Below are positions 43,638-53,125 of a DNA stretch of 64,000 bases, one piece after another. The translations under genes were made by a program, and so were the position numbers. Source of the stretch: Pelagihabitans pacificus (lineage in GTDB: Bacteria; Bacteroidota; Bacteroidia; Flavobacteriales; Flavobacteriaceae); contig NZ_VIKU02000001.1 in assembly GCF_009371985.2 (NCBI RefSeq), positions 186,001-250,000 of the forward strand, written 5' to 3'. Positions within the stretch are counted from its first letter, which is position 1; each line of letters starts with the position of its first letter. The notes under the pieces were generated by a model. The model saw only the letters and a program-made list of their open reading frames with translations, ran no database searches and was not told the DNA's origin.

Positions 43638-44345
43638 ATGATAAAAAGAATCTTTTCCTTTTTAATGATTTTCGTTACCCTGGGCTGTGGTGAGCTGCAA
43701 CAGGTGGTCAACCAATTGCCCCAAGGCACAGAAAGCCTTGGCAATGCAGAGATTGCGAACGGTCTCCGGGAAGCGTTGGACAAAGGTATCGACAAGCAGG
43801 TAAGCAAGTTGACACAAACCGATGGTTTTTTCAAGAATGAGCTGGTAAAGATCTTACTTCCAGAAGAACTACGGAAAGTAGACAAAACCCTTAGGGATAT
43901 AGGGCTTTCCGATCTTGCCGATGAAGGCTTGAAAGTTCTGAATAGGGCCGCGGAGGATGCGGTTGGTGAAGCGACCCCTATTTTCGTTGATGCCGTAAAG
44001 GGCATTACCTTCGACGATGCCAGAAATATTCTTATGGGACCGGATAATGCTGCTACGCGTTATCTTGAGAATACCACGCGCACCCCCTTATACAACAAGT
44101 TTAAACCGGTCATCAAGAGTTCCTTCGATAAGGTGGGGGCGGACCAAATCTGGAACAACCTTATCAGCAGGTATAACAGTATACCACTTACCAAGAAAGT
44201 GAATCCCGACCTCACGGACTATGTTGCCCAGGAAGCACTTGAGGGGGTATTTACCATGATTGCCCTGGAGGAACGGGAAATTCGTACCAATGTAGCCTCA
44301 CGGACCACGGATTTATTAAGAAAGGTTTTTGTGTTGCAAGACTGA
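43638..44345 (+). CDS. DUF4197 domain lipoprotein
   Basis: Predicted lipoprotein; MIKRIFSFLMIFVTLGC provides the lipobox with Cys17. The mature part is a mostly helical DUF4197 domain, recognised by GLREALDKGIDKQV, DGFFKNELVKILLPEELRKV and AQEALEGVFTMIALEEREIR (fragments). The upstream frame is open to 43611, but the ATG at 43638 gives the lipoprotein signal. It is 38 nt behind purU and may share its transcript. The function is not known. Confidence 0.9.
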   Translation: MIKRIFSFLMIFVTLGCGELQQVVNQLPQGTESLGNAEIANGLREALDKGIDKQVSKLTQTDGFFKNELVKILLPEELRKVDKTLRDIGLSDLADEGLKVLNRAAEDAVGEATPIFVDAVKGITFDDARNILMGPDNAATRYLENTTRTPLYNKFKPVIKSSFDKVGADQIWNNLISRYNSIPLTKKVNPDLTDYVAQEALEGVFTMIALEEREIRTNVASRTTDLLRKVFVLQD

Positions 44346-44555
44346 TAAAGCATATAGTATTTTGTCAGTTGCCGATACCATTCCAACAATTCCAATAAAA
44401 TATCATTCTAGCTATACTAAATTGAAGATAAATACGTTACAAAATAAAATGGCAACAGTAACTATTTACTAAAGTTGATTTAACGTATCATTATCGAGTT
44501 TAGGAGATATTTGCAAAGAATTTTTGAGTTAGTAATTTTTTGAGTTAGTTAGTTT
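44346..44555. other. Gap between DUF4197 and the downstream terminator
   Basis: 210 AT-rich bases without a supportable gene. A near-match to the -7 element (GATATTTG, about 44508-44515) lies some 45 bp before the hairpin at 44556, which leaves room for a short non-coding transcript. Confidence 0.3.
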
Positions 44556-44582
44556 AAAACCGGTGGGAGCACCGGTTTTTTT
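44556..44582 (+). terminator. Strong intrinsic terminator upstream of the PUL
   Basis: Perfect 10-bp stem AAAACCGGTG/CACCGGTTTT, GGAG tetraloop, and a seven-T run. It lies 210 nt after the DUF4197 stop, which is far for that gene and may end a small RNA instead. Confidence 0.9.
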
Positions 44583-44748
44583 ATTTCCCTATTTTCAGAC
44601 CCCATTTTTTCTACGATTTCTTTGTTAAAACATGGGTAATTTCTTATCGGGGCTTACCTTTTTAGTAAACTTTTAAGATTTCGTTTTAATAAATTAACTA
44701 ATTTCAAGGTGCTAGTTCATCATCAATCAATCATCAATCATCGAATCC

Positions 44749-46290
44749 ATGAGACAGACCGGGACAATATTTTTGTTGGTATTGTTCTCTTGTATGCATC
44801 TATACCCTATCCCCCCGATAGATATTAAGGAGAATATTTCTACGATCGGTACAGGCCTTATCATAAAGGTCGACATGCTGAAAAAAGGCGATATGCTGTA
44901 TGCGCAGGGTAACTTTTCCGAGGCCATCGCCAGCTATAATCAAGCACTGGAAGATCATGCCGCACCGGAATCAATACTATTCAAAAAACTAGCTTTGAGT
45001 TATTCGGCTCTGGGCAACCCTGAAGAGGCGGTCCGCCTTCTTGAGCAATCGCTCTTTACAGACCTCAGCACCAACATTTTGTCGGACAGTGGTTTCGACG
45101 CTATTCGAAATAGTCCCGATTTCATCGCATTGGAGGAAAAATACCTTCCCAATTTCACCATCTGGTCGTTCATGTACCTTTACGTGGCACTTATCGGTTT
45201 TTATATCGCCTTCATCCTTCATTTCAAAAAGAAAATCGATGGTATTGCCAAACGACTGATCAGTGGTTTTATTTTCATTCATTCTTTTTTCATTTTTCAT
45301 ATCTGTCTCAATATCACCAATTACCAATATGAGTTTCCCCATACCTATTTGATGTCAACGGCTTTTTCGTTCCTCTACGGTCCGTTGTTCTATTTCTATT
45401 TTAAAAGGATTACCCAACAGTACCGATTTAGAAAAATAGATTTCCTCCATCTGCTTCCGACGGTATTGTTATTGCTTTACTTACTACCCATTTATGGCAT
45501 GTCCGGGGAAGATAAGTTAGGCCTTATGTTAAGGCGGGTAAGTGAAGGACTCAATGCCGGTGATTCTGCTTACATCGCCCTCATCGTGGCGCTAAAGTTC
45601 ACTTCTCTGTTGGTTTACGGAATCCTTGCCGGCAAGTTATATCTTAAGGGGCAAAGTAATAAAGAGTTAAGTAGACCAAACAAGATTTGGCAAAGAAATG
45701 TGTTGGCAATCCATGCCATATATATAGTAACCTATGGTATTTATGGCATATTGATAGTTAGTCATATTTCTTCGGGTCTCTTTTACCATCTACCCATTAT
45801 ATCAATGTCGCTAATGGTCATGTACTTGGGATTCTCGGCAAGCGTACAACCTTCCGTATTTAGTGGGCTCTACGCTTTCGAAAACCAATTATTCTTCAAA
45901 TACGAAAAATCGGGATTGACAAGTAGTTTGTCGAAAGAACTTAAGGACAACTTGGAAAGGCTTTTCGAAATTGAAAAAATCTACAAGGAAAATGATATCA
46001 GCCTCGATACGGTTGCCGACAAACTGAACACGACACGGCATAATGCTTCCCAAGTAATCAACGAACATTTCGGAGTCAATTTTCACGAAATGATCAACAA
46101 GTATAGAATTCAAGAAGCCAAGTACTTACTGAAAAATGACCAGCATAAAAATCTTAATATCATCGATATTGCCTATGAAGTTGGCTTCAACAATAAAGTG
46201 ACCTTCAACAAGGCATTCAAAAAGGACACTAATTTGACCCCAAGCGAATACCAGCGCAACATATCCAAGCTGGAAGTAAAATACACGTAA
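44749..46290 (+). CDS. Membrane-bound AraC-type regulator with TPR segment
   Basis: Predicted sensor-regulator of 513 residues. A hydrophobic N-terminal segment is followed by a TPR-like region (about 40-105, KKGDMLYAQGNFSEAIASYNQALE in fragments), then about seven membrane helices (140-370), and a C-terminal AraC-type double HTH (405-505: NDISLDTVADKLNTTRHNASQVIN, IIDIAYEVGFNNKVTFNKAFKKDT in fragments). The TPR part should be periplasmic. It lies directly upstream of the susCD genes in the same direction and is their probable regulator. Confidence 0.88.
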   Translation: MRQTGTIFLLVLFSCMHLYPIPPIDIKENISTIGTGLIIKVDMLKKGDMLYAQGNFSEAIASYNQALEDHAAPESILFKKLALSYSALGNPEEAVRLLEQSLFTDLSTNILSDSGFDAIRNSPDFIALEEKYLPNFTIWSFMYLYVALIGFYIAFILHFKKKIDGIAKRLISGFIFIHSFFIFHICLNITNYQYEFPHTYLMSTAFSFLYGPLFYFYFKRITQQYRFRKIDFLHLLPTVLLLLYLLPIYGMSGEDKLGLMLRRVSEGLNAGDSAYIALIVALKFTSLLVYGILAGKLYLKGQSNKELSRPNKIWQRNVLAIHAIYIVTYGIYGILIVSHISSGLFYHLPIISMSLMVMYLGFSASVQPSVFSGLYAFENQLFFKYEKSGLTSSLSKELKDNLERLFEIEKIYKENDISLDTVADKLNTTRHNASQVINEHFGVNFHEMINKYRIQEAKYLLKNDQHKNLNIIDIAYEVGFNNKVTFNKAFKKDTNLTPSEYQRNISKLEVKYT

Positions 46291-46293
46291 GGG

Positions 46294-46327
46294 TTCTTCG
46301 GAAAAGTAAATGCTGATAGGGTTTGCC
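46294..46327 (+). repeat. Direct repeat copy 1 downstream of the AraC gene
   Basis: A 34-bp stretch with core TCGGAAAAGTAAA (46298-46310) that recurs at 46794-46827 with about 70% identity, exactly 500 bp away. It begins a few bases after the regulator stop codon. Confidence 0.5.
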
Positions 46328-46374
46328 TACTAAACGGGCAATTATAATTTTCTTTGATATCATAATAATCAAAT

Positions 46375-46482
46375 GTAAAGGCAGCAGCCCTGAAATCTTA
46401 CTTCTGAAAAATATTCTTCTGTCTCATTTTTTAGAGTATTTATTTGAATTAGCTATCAAAACAGTTCAGGGCTGCATTTTAC
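46375..46482. repeat. Inverted-repeat element A (108 bp), upstream flank of susCD
   Basis: Element bounded by GTAAA...TTTAC with inner inverted repeats GCAGCCCTGAA and TTCAGGGCTGC. A clearly related element lies at 52953-53052, sharing the ends, ACTTCT, CTTCTGT, TCATTTTT, GAGTATT and TTTGAATTAG blocks in the same order. It has no coding capacity. It may be a miniature mobile element (MITE) or a structured RNA element at a 3' end. Confidence 0.75.
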
Positions 46483-46666
46483 ACTCCCCATTTATTTCTC
46501 TTAGGCAACGGTAATCGTACCGTTCCCCATCCTCTGTAATTTAAGAATATTACCTTAATCGTATAATATCTTTTTTAAGGTTCACCTCGCCTTAATTCGC
46601 TGGCTAGGCCAGTATTCGTTCTTTTCTTATTTCGCGAGCGAGGCACCTGGAATTCCAAAAGGCGAT

Positions 46667-46786
46667 ATGGCGAAGACGATGGCCCACCCTACAAACGCCA
46701 GGGACCGAAAAATCTTAAAAGAAATCAACTTGGTCATTACCGCGACAGGGGCACACTTTACCAAAACCCCCGAAGGTAAACACTAA
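46667..46786 (+). pseudogene. Short ORF, possible gene remnant
   Basis: A 39-codon ORF (MAKTMAHPTNARDRKILKEI and on, ending TPEGKH) that is open upstream without a start to a stop at 46604-46606. The base composition is less AT-rich than the surroundings, which suggests leftover coding sequence. It is not recognised. The second copy of the 34-bp direct repeat starts 8 bases after its stop, much as copy 1 follows the AraC gene stop. Confidence 0.3.
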
Positions 46787-46793
46787 GTAAAGA

Positions 46794-46827
46794 ATCATCG
46801 GAAAAGTAAACGTTTATCAGGATTTCC
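46794..46827 (+). repeat. Direct repeat copy 2 upstream of susC
   Basis: Second copy of the TCGGAAAAGTAAA repeat (core 46798-46810), 211 bp upstream of the susC ATG. It could be a regulator site or the mark of a local duplication or insertion. Confidence 0.5.
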
Positions 46828-47037
46828 TTAAAAACTGTTAAGACGCAGTTACTTTGACCTGAATGACTAAGTTAAATGTTAAGATAGCTCGGAATACTCA
46901 CTCTCTAAAAGTTTTCTAAAACCAACCTTCACGTCTACAACGCGTGTTCATTAGTGGCTTCAATAGTCGGTTTTCACGCCATCCCATACATCCTAATTTA
47001 AGTTGATTCAAAACTAACTTCATTAAAAATCTAACGT
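46828..47037 (+). promoter_or_regulatory. Leader region of susC
   Basis: No gene is seen here. TTACTTTG at 46849-46856 is one base off the -7 consensus and is the best visible promoter candidate, giving a leader of about 180 nt. No strong hairpin was recognised. Confidence 0.3.
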
Positions 47038-50000
47038 ATGAAAAAAAAAATGCAACTGGTTGTGTATGCTCTTCCTCATGGGAATTTCATTGGCATTTGC
47101 ACAAGAAAAAACAGTCTCCGGTACGGTAACCGACCAGGATGGTGTACCCTTACCGGGTGTGAACATTCTGGAAAAGGGAACAACCAACGGAATCCAAACC
47201 GATTTTGACGGTAATTATTCGCTAACAGTATCCGAGGGCAGCGTTTTGGTCTTCTCCTACTTGGGGCAAAGAACGGTCGAGGTTACCGTGGGCTCCGATA
47301 ACGTAATTGATTTACAAATGGAAGAGGATTCCCAAGCCTTGGAAGAAGTGGTCGTTACCGCCCAAGGAATCGTCAGGGAAAGGCGGGCTTTAGGATACGC
47401 GGTGACCACGGTGGAATCCGATTTAGTGGAGTCCAGACCGGAGGCCGATATTGCCCGTGTTCTGAACGGAAAAGTCGCTGGGGTGAACATCACTGCCAAT
47501 AATGGTCTCTCGGGATCCGGAACCAATATTATTATTCGTGGATTTTCTTCCGCTACCCAATCGAATCAACCCTTATTTATCGTAGATGGTATTCCATTCG
47601 ATAGTGGCACCAACACTCAATCTAACTTCTTGGATGGAAACACCGAATCAAGTCGATTTTTGGACATCGACCCCAACAATATCGAAAACGTAAGTGTTTT
47701 AAAAGGGCTCAGCGCTACCGTATTATATGGTAACCGAGGTAGAAACGGGGTTATCCTGATAACTACCAAAGGTTCCAGGTCTGGTGAAACTTCTAGTAAG
47801 AGCGAGGTGACCGTGACACAATCGGTGTTCCAGTCAAAGGCCATTCTTCCTGATTATCAGGATAACTATGGAGGCGGTTTCCACCAAGGATTCGGTTATT
47901 TCTTTAGCAACTGGGGGCCCCGTTTTGACCGCACCGATAATGACGGGATTGCGAATGCTGCCCAATACGTCGGAGATGGTCCCGGAGGAGTGGCCATACT
48001 CCAACATCCTTTCAACTTCATTGCCGATCCAACCTTGATTGCCGGTTTTGAGGATCTATTGGATGACCCTTACCCTTACCAACCCTATAACGGGGTCGAG
48101 GAATTTTTTAGAACAGGCTATGTCTATAGTACTTCGGTAAATGTTAGGGGCGGATCGGAGAAAGTCACTTTTAACGCCAACTACGGGCGCACCGAGGACA
48201 TCGGCTTTACTCCGGGCAATGATTTACTGAGAAATAATTTTAGTCTAGGAGGCAACGCGCGTTTATCAAATAAGTTAACCGTAGCCGGAGTATTCAATTT
48301 CATCAGAACGGGGTTTCGATCACCACCCAACGCGGTAAGTACCGGTAGTGGGGCCGCCTTTGATGGAGGGGCGATTTTCGGGGACATTCTTTATACACCC
48401 AGAAGCGTCGATCTCACCAACCTGCCCTTTCAGGCAGCAGACGGGAGAAGTTTGTACTATCGTTCAGGGAACGATATCCAAAACCCGTACTGGACGGTCG
48501 CCAATGCCAAGACCTCCCAGAACACCGATCGTTTTCTTGGAAATATGTCGTTGACCTATGAATTGAACGACTGGATGAATTTGACCTATCGGTACGGTTT
48601 GGATACCTATACCGAACTCAACTCGTACGGTCAGAACAAAGGAGGGGTCGATGGTCCTGTTTTGGGAATCTTAAGAACTTCCGCGGCGCGTAATAGCATT
48701 AGCAATCACGACCTTATCCTAAGTGCCGATAAAAACCTCTCTGAGGACCTTAACCTAAAAGTTACCTTAGGAGCCAATAGTAGAAGGGATATATTTTCAA
48801 GAGACGGACTTGAGAGCCAGGGACAATTGGTCTTTGGGGTGTTGGAGCATTTCAACTTCACTACTCCTTCGGCAACCAACTCTTTTTCCGGCATCAATAT
48901 CAATCAAGATTTCGAGGAAAACCTTGTGGGGGTATATGTGGATGCCACCTTGGGCTATAAAGACTTCCTGTACTTGAACGCTGTTGCCCGAAACGACTGG
49001 TCATCCACCTTGGAACGAGAAAACAATTCCTTGTTGTATCCCGGTGCAAGCCTTTCGTTTATTCCGACAGCTGCGTTCCCGGGGATGCAAGGAGATGGAC
49101 TCAACTATCTTAAGATGCGATTAGGGTACGGTTCCTCGGCAGGATTTCCTACGCCCTTCAACACTAGGGATGTGCTTACCCTTGGGGCACGGAATCTCGT
49201 TGATATCAACGGAAACGTAATTTCTGGAAATACGGTATCAAATACTTTGGGCAACCGAGACTTGAAGCCTGAAAGTATCCGGGAATTGGAAGTTGGTTTG
49301 GACATGCGGTTCTTCAACAGGTTAAATCTCAATGTGAGTTTGTATGAAAAGACGACCAAAGATTTGATTACCCAACAGACGTTGGACAGCTCCACCGGTT
49401 TCACAAGTACTTTTGTAAATATTGGGGAGATACAAAACCAAGGGGTAGAAGTCGACTTTGATTTGGATATTCTGAAGAGAGGCGAAGATCGGTTCGGTTT
49501 TAATCTTGCAGGTAACTTTACCGCTCTCGAAAGTACGGTTACCGACCTGGCAGAAGGCACCAATAACATTTTATTGACCTTTGCCGTCGCCGGGGAGGCT
49601 GCCAACTATGCGGTCGAAGGAAGACCTTTTGGGGTATTCCTTGGTTCTACTTTTTTGAAGGATGATAACGGCAATCGAATCGTAGGGGGAAATGGCCGGT
49701 ATCTTGTAGATAATACCCTTTCGGAAATCGGAGATCCCAATCCGGATTGGACCACTGCTTTGATTCCTACCTTTACCTATAAGAATCTCACGCTTTCAGC
49801 CAACTTTACCTATCGACACGGGGGGGATATTTACTCTTTGACAGCAGCTTCGCTAATAGGTCGTGGTACGGTAGATGCCGACAATCCAATCGATAGGGAG
49901 GCGAACTATGTGCTTCCCGGTGTTTTTGCAGATGGGACCCCTAACAATGTGGCCATCAGTTCTACCGAGTTAGGCTTTAATACTTACTTTGGAGGCGATA

Positions 50001-50278
50001 TTAATGAATTAAGCGTTTTTGATGGTACTACCATTCGATTGCAGGAAGCTTCATTGGGCTATTCCATTCCAAGAAAGCTGCTCGAGAAAACACCCTTCGG
50101 CGCGCTGTCCTTTACCTTATCGGGACAGAATCTATGGTTTAAGGCAGTAAACTTTCCCGACAACATTAACTACGACACCAACGCCTCTAGTGCAGGTGTG
50201 GGTAACGGACAGGGAATTGATTATATCACCGGACCATCGGCCAGACGTTACGGATTTACCGTAAGAGCCAGCTTCTAA
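47038..50278 (+). CDS. SusC/RagA TonB-dependent outer-membrane transporter, start out of frame
   Basis: Active importer of the SusC type with a 22-stranded barrel. After the signal peptide come a carboxypeptidase-like regulatory domain (VSGTVTDQDGVPLPGVNI), the plug (LFIVDGIPFDS, ATVLYGNRGRNGVILITTKG) and the barrel, ending in an aromatic residue (FTVRASF). The natural start ATG at 47038 is followed by ten A and is one base out of frame. With nine A the N terminus would be MKKKCNWLCMLFLMGISLAF, a perfect signal. As given, the frame is open only from 47042, with TTG 47060 or ATG 47066 as poor starts. It is either a phase-off allele or a homopolymer error. Confidence 0.9.
47041..47050 (+). repeat. 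Poly-A(10) tract at the susC start
   Basis: Ten A directly after the ATG. One A too many for the frame of the downstream gene. It is a classical site for slipped-strand mispairing, transcriptional slippage or a sequencing error. Confidence 0.85.
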
Positions 50279-50304
50279 CTATTAAGACATAAAACTAGTA
50301 TACT

Positions 50305-52011
50305 ATGAAAAAAATATTCAAAATAACGAGTCTTACTTCGGTATTGGGAGCTTTGTTGCTTTTGTCAGCCTGTGAGACTACGGAGCTTCGAGTGGTCGAT
50401 AGCCCGAACGACCTAAGTCCACAACAGGCCAGCGTTGATTTCTTTTTGAACCAAATCCAGATTATGACGGCCCAAATCCATTCAGGTGAAGAAGGTCGCG
50501 CCGAAAATGGTCTCAGCCAGTTCGGCATGGAACCTGTTCGCATGCAACACGGTTTTGGCCCCACCTATAGGGATATGTACGATCCCACCGATTTCGATCG
50601 TCTATGGGACAACGTATATGCACGGGCCTTAATCGATATTCGAACTATGAATCCGCTTGCCGAGGAAGCGGAACAATTCACACATTTGGCGATCGGCCAA
50701 ATTCTTGAGGCGTATATTATGATGTCGATGGTCGATTTCTTTGGGGACGTTCCCTACTCGGAAGCCCTTAGGGGTAGCGAGGGAATCCTAAACCCTACGG
50801 TAGATTCCGGCGCATCGATTTATGAAGCGGTCGATCAGCTTCTCTTGGATGCCATTGCCAACTTGAACAAGGACGAGCTTGTCTTGCCAACGAACGATCT
50901 TTTCTATGGAGGCGATGAAGGACAATGGATTAAACTGGCAAATACAATGCGACTAAAGTTGTACCTCCAGACCCGATTGGTCAATAGTGCCGAATCGACC
51001 TCCGTAATCAACAGTTTGATTTCAGGAGGCCAGCTGATTCTTGATTCGAGCGACGATTTCTTTTTTCAGTGGGGTACGTCGAACGCGGCACCCGATAGTA
51101 GGCATCCTTGGTTTGATGCCAATTACGATGGTGCAGGTCCCAGTTCCGACTTTTATACCTGTAATTATTTCATGGACCTGATGGCAAACCAATATGGAGA
51201 GCCCGATCCTCGGATACGGTACTACTTCTATCGCCAAGTAAGCGATTTCTCCGGTGCCGACGTAGTCACCAAGGAATGTGTTACGGAAATCTCAACTCCC
51301 TCCTGGTGGGCCCCGGATGAGCCCTATTGTTTGGTACCCAACATCAACGGTTTGAATGGCTATTGGGGTAGAAACCACTTGGATGACGATGGTATTCCAC
51401 CTGATGATGCCTTCAGGACCCTGCACGGTGTTTATCCGATCGGCGGACCTTTCGATGACGATTCCTTTAGAAACGTCTCCGGGTCAGCTGCCATAACGGA
51501 AGGTTACGCCGGAGCGGGTATTTCGCCAATCATGATGTCTTCCTATACAAACTTCATGTTGGCCGAGGCTGCATTGACCTTAGGTACCACGGGAGATGCC
51601 AGGGCTTACTTAGAAAGTGGAATCAGGGAATCGATCGGCACGGTAACAAATTTTGGTGCAGCCTTGGCTGCCGGAAGTACATTTACTCCGTCTTCGGCGG
51701 TTATTGATTCCCACATCGCAGAGATTTTATCCAACTACGATTCGGGGGATGATACGGACAAATTACGGATTATCGTGGAGCAGTACTTTATCGCTCTTTG
51801 GGGCAACGGTATCGAGGCTTACAACACCTATAGAAGAACTGGTCAGCCAGACAACCTCACCCCTGGTTTTGTACTGGCCGATTCGGGTACGTTCTTACGG
51901 TCTATGTGGTATTCGCAAACGGCCACGGACAGTAACAGTAGCTTTTCGCAAAAAGCCGCGCCCGATACCCCTGTATTCTGGGATACTAATCCAGAAGGCT
52001 TTGTAGACTAA
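50305..52011 (+). CDS. SusD/RagB-like substrate-binding lipoprotein
   Basis: Surface lipoprotein that caps the SusC channel. The signal MKKIFKITSLTSVLGALLLL continues with SAC (lipobox Cys23). The sequence matches the SusD-like 2 branch: TPR-like helices (QFTHLAIGQILEAYIMMSMVDFFGDVPYSEAL in fragments), an IYEAVDQLLLDAIANL helix, and a C-terminal helix-rich end (EQYFIALWGNGIEAYNTYRRTG in fragments). It starts 26 nt after susC and forms a pair with it. The ligand cannot be deduced. No glycosidase or peptidase is adjacent. Confidence 0.92.
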   Translation: MKKIFKITSLTSVLGALLLLSACETTELRVVDSPNDLSPQQASVDFFLNQIQIMTAQIHSGEEGRAENGLSQFGMEPVRMQHGFGPTYRDMYDPTDFDRLWDNVYARALIDIRTMNPLAEEAEQFTHLAIGQILEAYIMMSMVDFFGDVPYSEALRGSEGILNPTVDSGASIYEAVDQLLLDAIANLNKDELVLPTNDLFYGGDEGQWIKLANTMRLKLYLQTRLVNSAESTSVINSLISGGQLILDSSDDFFFQWGTSNAAPDSRHPWFDANYDGAGPSSDFYTCNYFMDLMANQYGEPDPRIRYYFYRQVSDFSGADVVTKECVTEISTPSWWAPDEPYCLVPNINGLNGYWGRNHLDDDGIPPDDAFRTLHGVYPIGGPFDDDSFRNVSGSAAITEGYAGAGISPIMMSSYTNFMLAEAALTLGTTGDARAYLESGIRESIGTVTNFGAALAAGSTFTPSSAVIDSHIAEILSNYDSGDDTDKLRIIVEQYFIALWGNGIEAYNTYRRTGQPDNLTPGFVLADSGTFLRSMWYSQTATDSNSSFSQKAAPDTPVFWDTNPEGFVD

Positions 52012-52040
52012 TACGACCCGATAATCTTAAAAACAACAAA

Positions 52041-52841
52041 ATGAAAAAAACAATAAAAACAATTTTAGGAATTCTGATCGTATCGATTGCCTTTATAGGT
52101 TGTGAAGAGGAGGATAAAAAACCGATTAACCTCTTAGATCTGGAGAATTCAAAATCGCCCTTCGTGCGCATTATCATTGATAATCCCATTGTTGCGGCAG
52201 GTGATATCGCCACTAGTTCGTTTACCGGAACGGTTGATGCACTGGAGGGTAACGTGGCTTCTTGGGAACTTTCAGTTAGCCGGGAATCTGGGGGCGTAGC
52301 AAGCGATACGGTATCCTTGACAACCGTGACTACCTTTCCAAGTCAGGTTTCCATTCCCTACACCGACATTGCCAATGCTTTGGGTATAAGCACTGAAGAT
52401 ATCTCAGGGGGGGATTTTATCCGATTTTTGGGAACGGCTACCGGTACCGACGGTTCTGTGTTCACTTTTGATAATTTTAGCCCGAACGTAACAGGGCAAC
52501 CTGAACAGCGACAAGCGTTCAATTTTATCGTGCTGGTCAAGTGTTCGCCCATCACCGATGCGACTGTGGCCGGCACTTGGATTATTGAGATGCAAGATCT
52601 CTTTGGCGATGGATGGGACGGCGCCTTCGTTACCTTCGAAATCGATGGGGTACCCACGAATTATACGTTCACCGCCGGAGCCGCCGCTACCTTCAATGTC
52701 GATGTTCCTGCAGGTACTTCACAGTTAGTGATTTCGTATACGAGCGGTGCATTTGAAGAGGAGCATGTATATACCATACAAACACCGGATGGTGATGTGA
52801 GGGGACCATTTGGGCCAAATCCTGCTCCTTGTATAAACTGA
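52041..52841 (+). CDS. Surface lipoprotein of the SusCD locus, unknown family
   Basis: Lipoprotein of 266 residues with signal ending VSIAFIGC (Cys20) followed by an acidic EEEDKK stretch, which resembles the lipoprotein export signal of Bacteroidota surface lipoproteins. The middle part looks like an immunoglobulin-like beta domain, and the C-terminal 100 residues contain MQDLFGDGWDGAFVTFEID, a DxxGDGW motif seen in other secreted bacterial modules. In position it corresponds to SusE-type binding proteins, 29 nt after SusD. No enzyme is obvious. Confidence 0.82.
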   Translation: MKKTIKTILGILIVSIAFIGCEEEDKKPINLLDLENSKSPFVRIIIDNPIVAAGDIATSSFTGTVDALEGNVASWELSVSRESGGVASDTVSLTTVTTFPSQVSIPYTDIANALGISTEDISGGDFIRFLGTATGTDGSVFTFDNFSPNVTGQPEQRQAFNFIVLVKCSPITDATVAGTWIIEMQDLFGDGWDGAFVTFEIDGVPTNYTFTAGAAATFNVDVPAGTSQLVISYTSGAFEEEHVYTIQTPDGDVRGPFGPNPAPCIN

Positions 52842-52952
52842 TTCCCGTATCAAGAGGTGAAATTATCCAGGTAAACTACGCAATTATAGAGCTATGGGAT
52901 TGCAAACTAAAAAAGGTGCCGTCCCATGGCTTTCATCATAATTTAAAGTTGA

Positions 52953-53052
52953 GTAAAGCAGCCCTGAAGCATACTTCTACATAGACAGAACTTCTGTTTC
53001 ATTTTTGAGTATTATTTGAATTAGTCATCAATTATTCAGGGCTGTGCTTTAC
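52953..53052. repeat. Inverted-repeat element B (100 bp), downstream flank of susCD
   Basis: Second copy of the element at 46375-46482. Its ends are GTAAAGCAGCCCTGAA and TTCAGGGCTGTGCTTTAC, which pair with a 2-base bulge. The internal blocks occur in the same order as in element A. It follows the last gene of the PUL by 111 bp. Confidence 0.75.
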
Positions 53053-53125
53053 TACTCCTTCCGACTGGCAGTTTGCATATGCAAACAATTTAAACCCTAA
53101 CGGGTACCCTCTATTTTTTAATTGA

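Noticed and set aside
46375-46482. Element A as an integron attC site because of its bulged inverted repeats.
   Set aside because: The core sites GTTRRRY/RYYYAAC are absent and no integrase gene is in the window.
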